DNA from: Roseivirga sp. E12
Lineage (GTDB): Bacteria > Bacteroidota > Bacteroidia > Cytophagales > Cyclobacteriaceae
Assembly: GCF_017592825.1 (NCBI RefSeq)
Contig: NZ_JAGFMD010000001.1
Span: 1,550,001-1,614,000 of the forward strand
Direction: 5' to 3'
Length of the DNA: 64,000 bases
Part shown: positions 33,801 through 40,953 of the stretch, one piece after another
Position numbering within the stretch: position 1 is the stretch's first letter
Layout: each line of letters opens with the position of its first letter
Position numbers and translations under genes: made by a program
Notes under the pieces: generated by a model
What the model was told of the DNA's origin: nothing
Seen by the model: only the letters and a program-made list of their open reading frames with translations
Database searches by the model: none

Positions 33801-33924
33801 TTCCTGCTGGTCCAATAGATCGAGGTTTCATCGTCTCGAAAATTGATAGGTCGGTCTGGGCTAAAGCCATGACAGAGGTGAATACTAGAAGTAGAAGTGA
33901 TTGAATTATTCTTCTGAAATACAT
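30823..33924 (-). CDS. Secreted BNR/Asp-box beta-propeller protein (VPS10/WD40-YVTN-like)
   Basis: 1033 residues from the ATG whose complement is at 33922-33924; the longer frame upstream is not coding. A signal peptide covers about residues 1-22 (ending MALAQ). About eleven Asp-box repeats of the S-x-D-x-G-x-x-W type follow, for example KSTDGGKTW, ISYDGGENW, RSDDGGNQW, KSPDHGDTW and LTRDGGENW, which build one or two beta-propellers. A C-terminal part of about 300 residues has FnIII-like strands and a lysine-rich coiled stretch. Related proteins are annotated as glycosyl hydrolase or sortilin-like, but Asp boxes alone do not show enzyme activity. It likely acts at the cell surface or periplasm. 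Confidence 0.88.
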   Translation of the reverse strand: MYFRRIIQSLLLLVFTSVMALAQTDLSIFETMKPRSIGPAGMSGRVTSIDVVRHNRNIIYAGTASGGLWKSVSGGTSWEPLFDKEEVASIGVVTIDPSNASTIWVGTGEGNPRNSLNGGYGVYKSLDAGRTWQHMGLKETKNVHRLIVHPDDPNTVWVGAIGSPWAEHEERGVFKSTDGGKTWRKVLYDIPGAGIADLVIDPSNPNKLVAAMWEHRRWPWFFNSGGPASGIYISYDGGENWDRKTSEHGLPKGDLGRIGLAISPSMPDRIYAYVESKENAIYRSDDGGNQWRRVSNKGESGIGSRPFYYADLYADPENENRVYSLHTTVTSSEDGGKSFSTFVNPGFIHVDNHAFYVHPDDPNFMVLGNDGGMEVSRDRGGSWHYMENLPIGQFYHVSYDMETPYNVMGGMQDNGAWLGPSQLLKQGGIRNGYWERIVGGDGFDVVPDPLDTRFGYSLSQGANIQRYDRKTGEMVGIRPEHPDGERIRWNWNAGVNIDPFDKKTIYLGGQYLFKSPDHGDTWEVISPDLTTNDPEKQKQAETGGKLNLDNSGAEMHTTITVVEPSALAQGMIWVGTDDGNVQLTRDGGENWANSAGKFPGLPANSWVQQIRASTYDAGTAFVVFDEHRRDDWSPYVYQTTNYGRSWKRIVNEGDVFGFAMSIVQDPVEPNLMFLGTESGLYVTMDGAKSWAKWTHGYPTVPTMDLQIHPREHDLIIGTFGRALWILDDIRPLREAAQLGVAKLKEETIHTFAIPDATNAIIGPYWGYRSTGHGLFMGQNKPFNAAISFYAQKKGKVTMEVADATGKTIRTRTYNAEEGVNRVYWGFEADGIRQPGSRKPTSANATKPSGYDVLPGTYQVKLSMKDASSSQPISVLRDTRKPWDQAEIDEKQRFITQYYDLVSSVTAAVDRIDEATSIADKVLAIDKDNKDLKDKVTEVKKSLKDLRGMVSAPRRGQGLARNPDLISSQLGNIRGKMQSSYKPVTQPQRFAYENAKKAVEPFVEQVNEFFTNDWSAFKTFVEGLNLELVKGFND

Positions 33925-34046
33925 GAGGTAAGATTTTGAATAGAACTCAATATAAATCAGGTTGAATGCATAACTATTCAAAATTCTGCCAACGGTAAAT
34001 TCTCCATACCATGAGAGATTATTAAAAAAGTTTCTAGTCTTGGAAC

Positions 34047-34063
34047 TATTCTTGTATATACAA
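34047..34063 (+). promoter_or_regulatory. Palindromic operator with -7 element before marR-type gene
   Basis: TTGTATATACAA at 34052-34063 is a perfect 12-base palindrome. It overlaps TATTCTTG at 34047-34054, one base off the TAnnTTTG promoter element, and lies 12-23 bases before the first ATG (34075). The layout fits autorepression by the MarR protein. Confidence 0.5.
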
Positions 34064-34074
34064 TAGTTGTACAC

Positions 34075-34503
34075 ATGTATATGGAAAATAAAACCTACTT
34101 CAGTGCCATTGTTGAAATCATAAAAACCGGACACTGGATTACCGATATGGTCTCTCAAGAGCTTAAGGAATATGATATTTCTGAACCTCAATTCAATGTA
34201 TTGAGGATTCTAAAAGGTCAAAAAGGAAAACCCATTACAGTTGAGGTCATAGCCAGTCTTATGATTCATAGGTCAAGCAATGTGACTCGGATAATAGATA
34301 AACTCCTGATACGAGGCTTGGTCAGCAGGCAAGAGTGCCAAACAAATCGCAGGAAAATGGATATCAACATCACGGCTGAGGGAATAGAGTTTCTGAAACT
34401 TCTTGACAAGAAAGTCACGGATTTCCATAAGCCAATGATGTCCAAAATCTCAGAAAAAGAAGCAAAGGACCTCACACGAATAATCAAGAAACTTAAAGAA
34501 TAA
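34075..34503 (+). CDS. MarR family transcriptional regulator
   Basis: 142-residue winged-helix repressor. Start could be ATG 34075 or ATG 34081 (M-ENKTYF); the two differ by two residues. Core motifs: DISEPQFNVLRILKGQKGKPITVEVIASLMIHRSSNVTRIIDKLLIRGLV, then the wing with CQTNRRKMDINIT. MarR proteins usually sense small phenolics or oxidants. The next gene, an FMN-dependent reductase, begins four bases after its stop, so the pair likely forms a redox-responsive operon, with the palindrome at 34052-34063 as its operator. Confidence 0.93.
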   Translation: MYMENKTYFSAIVEIIKTGHWITDMVSQELKEYDISEPQFNVLRILKGQKGKPITVEVIASLMIHRSSNVTRIIDKLLIRGLVSRQECQTNRRKMDINITAEGIEFLKLLDKKVTDFHKPMMSKISEKEAKDLTRIIKKLKE

Positions 34504-34507
34504 AATA

Positions 34508-35041
34508 ATGAAAATTGTAGCATTTGGAGCTAGCTCAAGTAGCAGTTCCATTAACCAAAAACTGGCAGTGTTTGCAGCTAATCAAATTGAAGGAGCATCG
34601 GTAAGCATACTTGATCTCAACGATTATGAAATGCCCATTTACAGCACAGACAAGGAAAAAGCAGCAGGAATTCCTCAATTAGCGAAGGACTTTAGACAGC
34701 ACCTTGCCGATGCAGATGGTATAATAATATCATTTGCGGAGCACAACGGTAGTTACTCTAGTGCATTCAAGAACGTTATGGATTGGAACAGCCGACTGGA
34801 TGGCAAAATTTGGTTGGACAAGCCTATGTTTATTATGGCCACTTCTCCAGGACCGCGTGGTGGGCAAACAGTCTTGAAGCAAGCATCACAAACTTTTCCA
34901 TACCAAGGAAGTGATGTTTCAGGAGAATTCTCTCTACCTTCCTTTAATCAGAACTTCTCAGATGAAGCCGGTATTACGGATGCATCTCTTAGAACGGAGT
35001 TTGAAAACCAACTAAACTCCTTTATATCAAAAGCCAGCTAA
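34508..35041 (+). CDS. NADPH-dependent FMN reductase family protein
   Basis: 177 residues of flavodoxin-like fold. The FMN phosphate loop is FGASSSSSSINQKLA (residues 5-19), and a second loop EHNGSYSSAFKNVMDW covers the flavin ring region, as in NAD(P)H quinone or azo reductases. The C-terminus has SPGPRGGQTV. Soluble enzyme for two-electron reduction of quinones, azo compounds or other electrophiles using NAD(P)H. It is directly downstream of marR; such pairs are often induced by the compounds the reductase detoxifies. Confidence 0.9.
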   Translation: MKIVAFGASSSSSSINQKLAVFAANQIEGASVSILDLNDYEMPIYSTDKEKAAGIPQLAKDFRQHLADADGIIISFAEHNGSYSSAFKNVMDWNSRLDGKIWLDKPMFIMATSPGPRGGQTVLKQASQTFPYQGSDVSGEFSLPSFNQNFSDEAGITDASLRTEFENQLNSFISKAS

Positions 35042-35069
35042 ATACTCAATCCTGAAGCAAGCGGTGCGC

Positions 35070-35996
35070 TTAGTTCGACAAAAATGAGCGCACCTTATTC
35101 AGGTAATCCTCTTTAGCCTCAACAAATGGAAAGTGGCCGGACTTTTGAACAATATATAACTCTGAATCTGCAAATGATTCGGCCATTCTATTAGCATGTA
35201 GGTCAACAGCCGGTTCGGTTTCTCCATACATGATTAATGTTGGTGTTTTTACTCCTACTAACTGATCATACAAGTCATAACCAACCATGTCGGCATTCAG
35301 ACTACCATACTTCTGGCTTCTTAAAATGAAGTCCTTGGGAATGTAAAGCTGAAGCTTCTCAATATTCGCTATGTCGTACATATGAACTTTGTAAGAGATC
35401 ATCATCATTTCCTGAATTGCCTCTGAAGGGTCCTCTGTCCTAAGTAGACCGCTGCTCGTGAGGTTATTGAGTTTGTCTTGGTCCTCTTTAGTTGTTTTTT
35501 GAGCCACCACCTGCGATTCGGCCTGCCAGTCTACTGCACTAGGCGCCATTGAGTTCGACAGGATCAGGTGATCAAGGTTTTGGTCATATTGAAGGGCATA
35601 CTTCATTGCAATCAGTCCACCCCAAGAATGCGCCAGCAAGTTGATTTTTGCCAAGCCTAGAGTCTCTCTTAGAATTTCGATGTCCTCTGCGAAACCATCC
35701 AAAGTCATTGTGGTAGCATCCACATTAAGAGAAGATTTACCAGCGGCTCGCTGGTCGTAAAAGATCAACTTATAGTCTTTCGAAAGTTCCTTGAAATGGG
35801 GAAGCAAATAGGAATGATCCAAAACGGGACCGCCATGAACTACCAACAAAGGTTCGCCATCTCCCATGGTTTTGTAGAAGACATCCGAGCCATTGATCTT
35901 TAAAGTACCTTCAATCACAGGCAGCCTGTCCACAGAACAACCGGTGATCAAAAACGCAAGAATTAAGGCGATACTACTGGATTTGAAGTTTATCAT
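35070..35996 (-). CDS. Alpha/beta hydrolase lipoprotein (proline iminopeptidase-like)
   Basis: 308 residues with lipobox Cys20 (LITGC). The hydrolase fold shows HGGP at residues 54-57 (oxyanion loop typical of prolyl aminopeptidases), Ser124 in AHSWGG, Asp265 in GETEPAVD and His288 in KSGHFPF. These form a plausible catalytic triad. Prolyl aminopeptidases and relatives remove N-terminal proline or hydrolyse small esters; the lipoprotein location suggests peptide trimming in the periplasm. The start overlaps the stop of the SUI1-like gene by four bases (ATGA). Confidence 0.9.
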   Translation of the reverse strand: MINFKSSSIALILAFLITGCSVDRLPVIEGTLKINGSDVFYKTMGDGEPLLVVHGGPVLDHSYLLPHFKELSKDYKLIFYDQRAAGKSSLNVDATTMTLDGFAEDIEILRETLGLAKINLLAHSWGGLIAMKYALQYDQNLDHLILSNSMAPSAVDWQAESQVVAQKTTKEDQDKLNNLTSSGLLRTEDPSEAIQEMMMISYKVHMYDIANIEKLQLYIPKDFILRSQKYGSLNADMVGYDLYDQLVGVKTPTLIMYGETEPAVDLHANRMAESFADSELYIVQKSGHFPFVEAKEDYLNKVRSFLSN

Positions 35997-36346
35997 CCTC
36001 CAACTCTTTTGGCCCTATAACCTTCTTTTTGAAGTATTTGAATCACTTTGTCTCGGTGATCACCTTGAATAAGTATTTCTCCATCTTTGGCCGAGCCGCC
36101 CACTCCACATTTTGATTTTAGGGTCTTACCTAAATCTTTAAGGTCATCATCGGTTCCGACAAAACCTTCCACCAGTGTCACTTGCTTTCCACCACGGCTC
36201 TTTTTATCGAGCATCACTTTTAGGTTCTGGTCGGAAGGGGCTAAAGTATCTTCCTCATTATCTCCTTCATAGTCATATGAATAGTCCGAGTTCGTAGAAT
36301 AAACTACTCCAGACCTTCCCTTATCACGGTTATTCTTTCTACCCAT
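35993..36346 (-). CDS. SUI1/eIF1-like translation factor family protein
   Basis: 117 residues. The C-terminal 70 are the SUI1/YciH fold: [51 protein letters not shown], including the conserved LK-K-CGVGGS and ILIQGDHR motifs. The N-terminal 40 residues are acidic and low in complexity. Bacterial members (E. coli YciH) bind the ribosome and may check translation initiation. It is translationally coupled to a peptidase-like lipoprotein, an unexpected partner. The hairpin at 36369-36400 isolates it from the stress protein gene upstream. Confidence 0.92.
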   Translation of the reverse strand: MGRKNNRDKGRSGVVYSTNSDYSYDYEGDNEEDTLAPSDQNLKVMLDKKSRGGKQVTLVEGFVGTDDDLKDLGKTLKSKCGVGGSAKDGEILIQGDHRDKVIQILQKEGYRAKRVGG

Positions 36347-36368
36347 AAGACCAAAAGTACTAAAAACT

Positions 36369-36400
36369 AAAAGTCATTCAGTCAAAGACCGAATGACTTT
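36369..36400 (-). terminator. Terminator of universal stress protein gene
   Basis: AAAGTCATTC at 36370-36379 pairs with GAATGACTTT at 36391-36400 (10 bp, 11-base loop). Read on the minus strand, the hairpin is followed by TTTTAGTTTTTAG. It lies about 20 bases after the stop of the stress protein gene ending at 36422. Confidence 0.7.
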
Positions 36401-36421
36401 AGCGTCAGTTTCTGCAATGTT

Positions 36422-37276
36422 CTACTTTCTCCTCTTCTGGGAGAGCGTCCAGACGGGCACTTGGGCGTGGTTTACTAGGTCTTCTGCGATGCTTCCGCTG
36501 AGTAGGTGAAGAATCCCTGTTCTTCCGTGAGTACCCATTGCAATCATGCAAGCACCAAGATCTTCAGCAAAGTAGAGAATACCATCTTCTTCTGTTGCTT
36601 CATTGTAAATGCTAGTAGAGGCATTTGACAAATCATGCTTATCAATAAAGTTGCTGAACTCTTTCATCATTTGGCGCTGTGTACTGAAGTGGTTAGGTGT
36701 GTTGATCTTTACAAGGTGTAAAGTAGCACCAGTGACTTCTTGAATAATTTTTAATCGCTTTACCAGCTCTGTTTGCTCATCTTGGAGGTTACTGGCAAAA
36801 ACAATATTCTTGATCTCGCCAAGTTTAACTCGATCCTTTACGGTAATTACGGGGCATTTAGCATATCTCACCACCTTCTCAGTATTCGATCCGATCAGAA
36901 CTTCTTCCAGTCCGCTGGTACCCTTGGTTCCCATCACCAGAAGGTCTGCGTCATGATCTGCAATTACTTTCGAGATGCTTTCAAAAGCATTACCCATTTC
37001 CACGGCAGACTCGATTGACACATCCGCATAGCCTTCATTGTTAACAATCTCGCTTAAGCGCAGCTTCACTTGATCAATTAATTTCCTGACAATAAAAACT
37101 TCTTCTGCCGCATCATTTTCGGCTTCCCCCATGGTATTGAAAGAGAAGTCACGAAGGCCTTCAATTACATTAATCACCAATATTTTAGCACCAGATTTTC
37201 TGGCGATTTGAACTGCCAAATCAAGTGCATTATTAGCTTGAGAAGAAAAGTCGGTTGGGACAAGTATGGTTTTCAT
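36422..37276 (-). CDS. Universal stress protein, two tandem domains
   Basis: 284 residues built of two UspA domains. The first begins MKTILVPTDFSSQANNALDLAV and ends with GTKGTSGLEEVLIGSNTEKVV, an ATP-binding G-x-x-G-x(9)-G-S/T type loop. The second (about 145-284) ends GTHGRTGILHLLSGSIAEDLV, again with that loop. Tandem UspA proteins often accompany oxidative, hypoxic or starvation responses. Its promoter region carries a TGAC-N4-GTCA palindrome (37338-37349) shared with ccoNO and the second stress protein gene, so Crp/Fnr control under low oxygen is likely. Confidence 0.9.
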   Translation of the reverse strand: MKTILVPTDFSSQANNALDLAVQIARKSGAKILVINVIEGLRDFSFNTMGEAENDAAEEVFIVRKLIDQVKLRLSEIVNNEGYADVSIESAVEMGNAFESISKVIADHDADLLVMGTKGTSGLEEVLIGSNTEKVVRYAKCPVITVKDRVKLGEIKNIVFASNLQDEQTELVKRLKIIQEVTGATLHLVKINTPNHFSTQRQMMKEFSNFIDKHDLSNASTSIYNEATEEDGILYFAEDLGACMIAMGTHGRTGILHLLSGSIAEDLVNHAQVPVWTLSQKRRK

Positions 37277-37337
37277 AGCTTAAAAATTTAAGTGATTGAA
37301 CTATTGTCAAGTTGGTGAATTACATATTAAAAACACC

Positions 37338-37349
37338 TGACCAAAGTCA
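37338..37349 (-). promoter_or_regulatory. Fnr-like palindrome before stress protein gene (site 3)
   Basis: TGACCAAAGTCA, inverted halves TGAC/GTCA with 4-base spacer, 62 bases upstream of the ATG at 37276. A weak promoter element (complement of AAAATTTA, 37283-37290) has its centre 57 bases from the site centre. Same motif as the sites at 43163 and 49672. Confidence 0.5.
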
Positions 37350-37363
37350 TAAGTTCATAATTT

Positions 37364-38068
37364 CTATGGAGTCTCGCAGATAGTAATCTCGGAGGGATTA
37401 CCCACTTTGGGGCTCAGGTAGGGAATCCCCAAATTCATTCCCCTAACAATTAAGAGGATCGCAACGGTCAACACAATTTTTGGATATAGCTTATTAAAGC
37501 TGATGCCTTTTAGTGACTGAACTGACTTTTTGAAAACTGCCGCTCCCAACATCATCGGAATGGTTCCTAAACCAAAGAGTGCCATATATGCCATACTTCC
37601 CCCAATGGAAGTCATAGAAAGACTTGCGATGAGCGCTATATAGACTAAACCACATGGCAAGAGGCCATTGAATACGCCAAACATAAGTTGTGAGCTATAA
37701 CTCTTGCGAGCCAGCGTCTTTGAGAGTCCCTTCTTGATTTTTCGATTGAATTGATTTGAGAAGGAACTGAAGGCGCGAATACGACTACCCCAAATACTCA
37801 AAACCAAGCCAAGTATTAAGACCACCCCGGTAATCCATGAAATATGCTGTTGCCACCCAACCAAAGAGACTCCTTGACCGACAAGGCCCACGACTAAGCC
37901 AAGTAAGGCATATACCGATACACGACCGGCATTATAAATAAGCTTATTCAACCACCATTTGGCTCTTTTTTCTGGGTTTTCAGGAATGGCCCACAACAAA
38001 GGGGCACACATCCCCAAGCAGTGAAGACTGCCCAAAAAACCAAATACTATGGCAGTGGCAAGCAACAT
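37364..38068 (-). CDS. Sulfite exporter TauE/SafE-like membrane protein of the cbb3 cluster
   Basis: 234 residues with six predicted TM segments. It starts MLLATAIVFGFLGSLHCLGMCAPLLW; the HCLGMC motif with two cysteines and one histidine is found in copper-handling members associated with cbb3 oxidases (the group often named CcoA- or SafE-like, or linked to heavy-metal ATPases). A role in copper or heme delivery during oxidase assembly is inferred. The start overlaps the fixH stop by one base (TAATG), so it is the last gene of the operon. Confidence 0.82.
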   Translation of the reverse strand: MLLATAIVFGFLGSLHCLGMCAPLLWAIPENPEKRAKWWLNKLIYNAGRVSVYALLGLVVGLVGQGVSLVGWQQHISWITGVVLILGLVLSIWGSRIRAFSSFSNQFNRKIKKGLSKTLARKSYSSQLMFGVFNGLLPCGLVYIALIASLSMTSIGGSMAYMALFGLGTIPMMLGAAVFKKSVQSLKGISFNKLYPKIVLTVAILLIVRGMNLGIPYLSPKVGNPSEITICETP

Positions 38069-38508
38069 TAGATGACGAAAGCGATTTCTTTATAGTATTC
38101 TTTTTGACCATCTGCCCACTTAATCTTCACCTTCCAGGCGCCAACGGCAAATCTCGAAATGTCAACTATCATTTCTCCCGCTTCATTCAATTCTAATTCG
38201 AATTCCTTATCCAATTTGGCGGAGTTTGAACGGTAGAAGAGGACTTTTCCCTCCACCATATCTTTCTTCAATTGAATCGGGAATTTCAAGTCAGCCGTAA
38301 ACGCCCTTCGGTCGATATTAAATACTGGCTTTTCTATCAGTGAATCATGGTTCTTGATCCTTTGAATTTGATCTTCATAGGCCAACTCTTGCTCGTAGTA
38401 GTCTTCTTCAACCAAATAGAAATCAGTGTTGACACTCACGTAAACCAGTGTGAAAATCAAAGCAATAAACACTACGAATGATAGAATGATCTTTTTACCC
38501 CAATTCAT
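38068..38508 (-). CDS. ccoH: FixH/CcoH family assembly protein
   Basis: 146 residues with one N-terminal TM segment (residues about 7-26, IILSFVVFIALIFTLVYV) and a periplasmic beta domain. Residues YLVEEDYYEQELAYEDQIQRIKNHDSL match the conserved FixH N-terminus (YY-x-x-x-L-x-Y-x-x-x-I). FixH/CcoH is needed for cbb3 oxidase assembly or stability and contacts CcoI. Two bases after ccoG and overlapping the next gene by one base. Confidence 0.9.
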   Translation of the reverse strand: MNWGKKIILSFVVFIALIFTLVYVSVNTDFYLVEEDYYEQELAYEDQIQRIKNHDSLIEKPVFNIDRRAFTADLKFPIQLKKDMVEGKVLFYRSNSAKLDKEFELELNEAGEMIVDISRFAVGAWKVKIKWADGQKEYYKEIAFVI

Positions 38509-38510
38509 AA

Positions 38511-39938
38511 TTAAAATTTTACTGGTCCAAGGAAATTTGTTTTCAACTCATCGATCACCACTTCGCCTGATCGCAATTCTAATACTATCCGGTTCTTTCG
38601 GTCATCTAGTTCTTCTGCTGGGATCTTGATGATAAAGACCCCAGCAAATTTAGATTTGGCAGCCAAGTTAATTGTACCGCCACCTGCTTTTTCAATGGTC
38701 GCATTCGGCATGTCCTTAATGGTCACTTCTAAATTCATACCTTCAGCAGTCTTATTGAGGAACTGGATGTTATAAATATTCTGAATGCGTCCATCATCCA
38801 ACTTTTGAAAGATCATTCCTGGCGCCCTCAATACTGTGGCCTCCACATCGGCACGTCCTGAGACAAAAACTGTTAGTAAGATGATCAGTACGGACAGTAC
38901 ACCCGTATACCCCGCAACTCGAGGCGTGAAGATTTTCTGTCGCCCCTCCTCTACCGCGGTAGCCGATGTAGGCCTTATCAAACCTGTCGGCTTGCCGATC
39001 TTAGTCATTACATCATCGCATGCATCGATACAAGCTGTACAATTAACACACTCTAACTGGGTACCATTACGAATATCGATCCCAGTAGGACATACGTGAA
39101 CACATAGCTTGCAATCTATGCAATCGCCCTTCTCTTTTTGTGGTTCTGCTTTCTTAAGCTTACCTCTAGGCTCACCCCTAATCCAATCGTACATCACTGC
39201 CATTGAATTCTTGACCAAGAGCACTCCTTGCAGGCGGCCATAAGGACAAATAGCAATACAAGCCTGTTCTCTGAGATAAGCGAAAACAGCATAAAAAACT
39301 CCGCTAAAGGCAATCAACCCAATGAACCCTGCCAGATTCTCGCTTGGAGATTTAGTGACAATCTCTTTGACTTCCTCAATACCAATAAGGTAAGCCATTG
39401 CCGTGTGGCCGATCAGCACAGCGATCACGATATAGATAGAATGTTTTAAGAGTCGCTTTCGAATCTTCTCGGCATTCCATGGCATCTTTTTAAGCTTGCG
39501 CTGCTGCCCGGCATCGCCATCAATAAGGTATTCTATCTTTCTAAATACCATTTCCATAAAAAGCGTTTGAGGGCAGGCCCATCCACACCACACTCGGCCA
39601 AATACCACAGTAAATAGAATGATAAAGACGAAGAAAGTAATGGCAATCAGCGTCAGAATAAAGAAATCCTGGGGCCAGAATACGGCCCCAAGGATTGAGA
39701 ATTTGCGCTCAAAAACGTTGAGCAATAAGAAAGGCTCTCCTCCAATTTTAATAAAGGGTCCGGCAAAAAGGATCGATAAAAGAACAATAGTTACAATGAC
39801 TCTTTTGTTGTGATACCTACCCTTGGGCTTCTTAGGGTAAATCCAGATGCGTTTACCCTTTTCATCCACGGTGGCTATAGCATCACGAAACTGTTCATCG
39901 TAATGGTATAAGTCCTTGATTTTACTATCCTCAGCCAT
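38511..39938 (-). CDS. ccoG: Cytochrome c oxidase accessory protein CcoG (FixG/RdxA-like)
   Basis: 475 residues, multi-TM with two ferredoxin-type [4Fe-4S] clusters. Visible: N-terminal TM segments, the GRVWCGWACPQTLFMEMVFR polyferredoxin-type motif, EQACIAICPYGRLQG, then the clusters CIDCKLCVHVCPTGID and CVNCTACIDACDDVM. The C-terminal 130 residues form an Ig-like periplasmic domain. CcoG reduces Cu(II) to Cu(I) for the CcoN copper centre in studied bacteria. It follows ccoP by 18 bases. Confidence 0.96.
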   Translation of the reverse strand: MAEDSKIKDLYHYDEQFRDAIATVDEKGKRIWIYPKKPKGRYHNKRVIVTIVLLSILFAGPFIKIGGEPFLLLNVFERKFSILGAVFWPQDFFILTLIAITFFVFIILFTVVFGRVWCGWACPQTLFMEMVFRKIEYLIDGDAGQQRKLKKMPWNAEKIRKRLLKHSIYIVIAVLIGHTAMAYLIGIEEVKEIVTKSPSENLAGFIGLIAFSGVFYAVFAYLREQACIAICPYGRLQGVLLVKNSMAVMYDWIRGEPRGKLKKAEPQKEKGDCIDCKLCVHVCPTGIDIRNGTQLECVNCTACIDACDDVMTKIGKPTGLIRPTSATAVEEGRQKIFTPRVAGYTGVLSVLIILLTVFVSGRADVEATVLRAPGMIFQKLDDGRIQNIYNIQFLNKTAEGMNLEVTIKDMPNATIEKAGGGTINLAAKSKFAGVFIIKIPAEELDDRKNRIVLELRSGEVVIDELKTNFLGPVKF

Positions 39939-39956
39939 CCCTACGTTCTCTCCCTT

Positions 39957-40748
39957 TTAGTTCTCAGGTGTGTACAACTCTCCGTCAGGGCCTAAAGCTC
40001 CTGGAGGGTTAGTACCTTGTAAACTCATTACATAGGAAGTCACATTTCTAAGTTTGATCGGGTTCAATTGAGACTCCCAAGGAATCATTGCTGTCCCTTG
40101 GACTCCATTTTTGATCACCTTGTAAACATCTGATACACTACCACCATTTCTCCAGTACTCATCCGTCAGGTTTGGTCCTGCTAGACCTCCTCCGTCAGCC
40201 TTGTGGCAAATGGCACATTGGGCTTCGAAAAACGCCTGACCATCAGCTAACTCTGTCGGATCAGTAGATTGTGTTACCGTGTTCTCGTCAAAGTCAAAGA
40301 CCAAATCGGCTTCATTCTTGGCTTTTAGGGCAGCCGCCTCAGCCATCTCCATCTCGTATTGTTCTTCTTGTAATGGAGAGCTTTGGAACACGTGGAAGAT
40401 CAGAATATAGATAACACCATACACAATGGTCAGATAGAAAAGCCCTTTCCACCAAGGTGGCAAGTGGTTATCCAACTCTTTGATACCATCATAATCATGA
40501 TCAAGTAGAATGGCTTCTTCCTCTTCAAGAGGCTTTAGGGCATTCCATTTATCCCATAGGCTGGCAAACATGCTTGGTTTTGCCGATTCTGCTGCTAACG
40601 CCTCCTCGCTCATCCCTTGCCTCATAAAGGTTTTGAGCAATTGGAGCACATAAACTGCGACAACCAATACCAATAGTGCCACTACAATGACTAATCCAAA
40701 GGTGATGTAGATCATCATTTCTTGACTAAAAAGTGTTGAATTATCCAT
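39957..40748 (-). CDS. ccoP: cbb3-type cytochrome c oxidase subunit III (CcoP), single-heme form
   Basis: 263 residues from the ATG at 40746-40748 (MDNSTLFSQ); an upstream in-frame ATG lies inside ccoQ. One TM near residues 10-33, the CcoP anchor motif DGIKELDNHLPPWWKGLF with a second TM, and a cytochrome c domain with CAICH and a distal Met in the GTAMIPW region. Typical proteobacterial CcoP has two heme c motifs; here only one is visible, as often seen in Bacteroidota. It shuttles electrons to CcoO and CcoN. The gene overlaps ccoQ by eight bases. Confidence 0.93.
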   Translation of the reverse strand: MDNSTLFSQEMMIYITFGLVIVVALLVLVVAVYVLQLLKTFMRQGMSEEALAAESAKPSMFASLWDKWNALKPLEEEEAILLDHDYDGIKELDNHLPPWWKGLFYLTIVYGVIYILIFHVFQSSPLQEEQYEMEMAEAAALKAKNEADLVFDFDENTVTQSTDPTELADGQAFFEAQCAICHKADGGGLAGPNLTDEYWRNGGSVSDVYKVIKNGVQGTAMIPWESQLNPIKLRNVTSYVMSLQGTNPPGALGPDGELYTPEN

Positions 40749-40950
40749 GATTCTGATGTTTAGAGTTAGATACACTATTGATTCCATCCTGATCTTCGAT
40801 CAAAGGTAGTTTTGCCATATGCTTGATATAGCCCTTGTTGATCTTGAACACATAGATGATCAAGCCAATGAAGAAGACAAAGAATATGGTCAGCGAAATG
40901 ATAGGCCAGATCGCGACATTTTCAACTTGTTCGAAATATTGTTTAAACAT
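40741..40950 (-). CDS. ccoQ: CcoQ-like small oxidase subunit
   Basis: 69 residues: a short N-terminus, one TM segment (IISLTIFFVFFIGLIIYVF) and a basic/polar tail, fitting the small CcoQ subunit of cbb3 oxidases. Sequence is too short for firm family proof; position between ccoNO and ccoP (3 bases after ccoNO, overlapping ccoP by 8) is the main evidence. Confidence 0.8.
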   Translation of the reverse strand: MFKQYFEQVENVAIWPIISLTIFFVFFIGLIIYVFKINKGYIKHMAKLPLIEDQDGINSVSNSKHQNHG

Positions 40951-40953
40951 GGC

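Noticed and set aside
33925-34191. N-terminal extension of the Asp-box protein frame
   Set aside because: A clear signal peptide starts at the ATG ending at 33924; the extension crosses the marR promoter and start on the other strand.
40749-40787. Longer N-terminus for CcoP
   Set aside because: The extra residues overlap ccoQ and precede the typical short N-terminus and first TM; ATG at 40748 is adequate.
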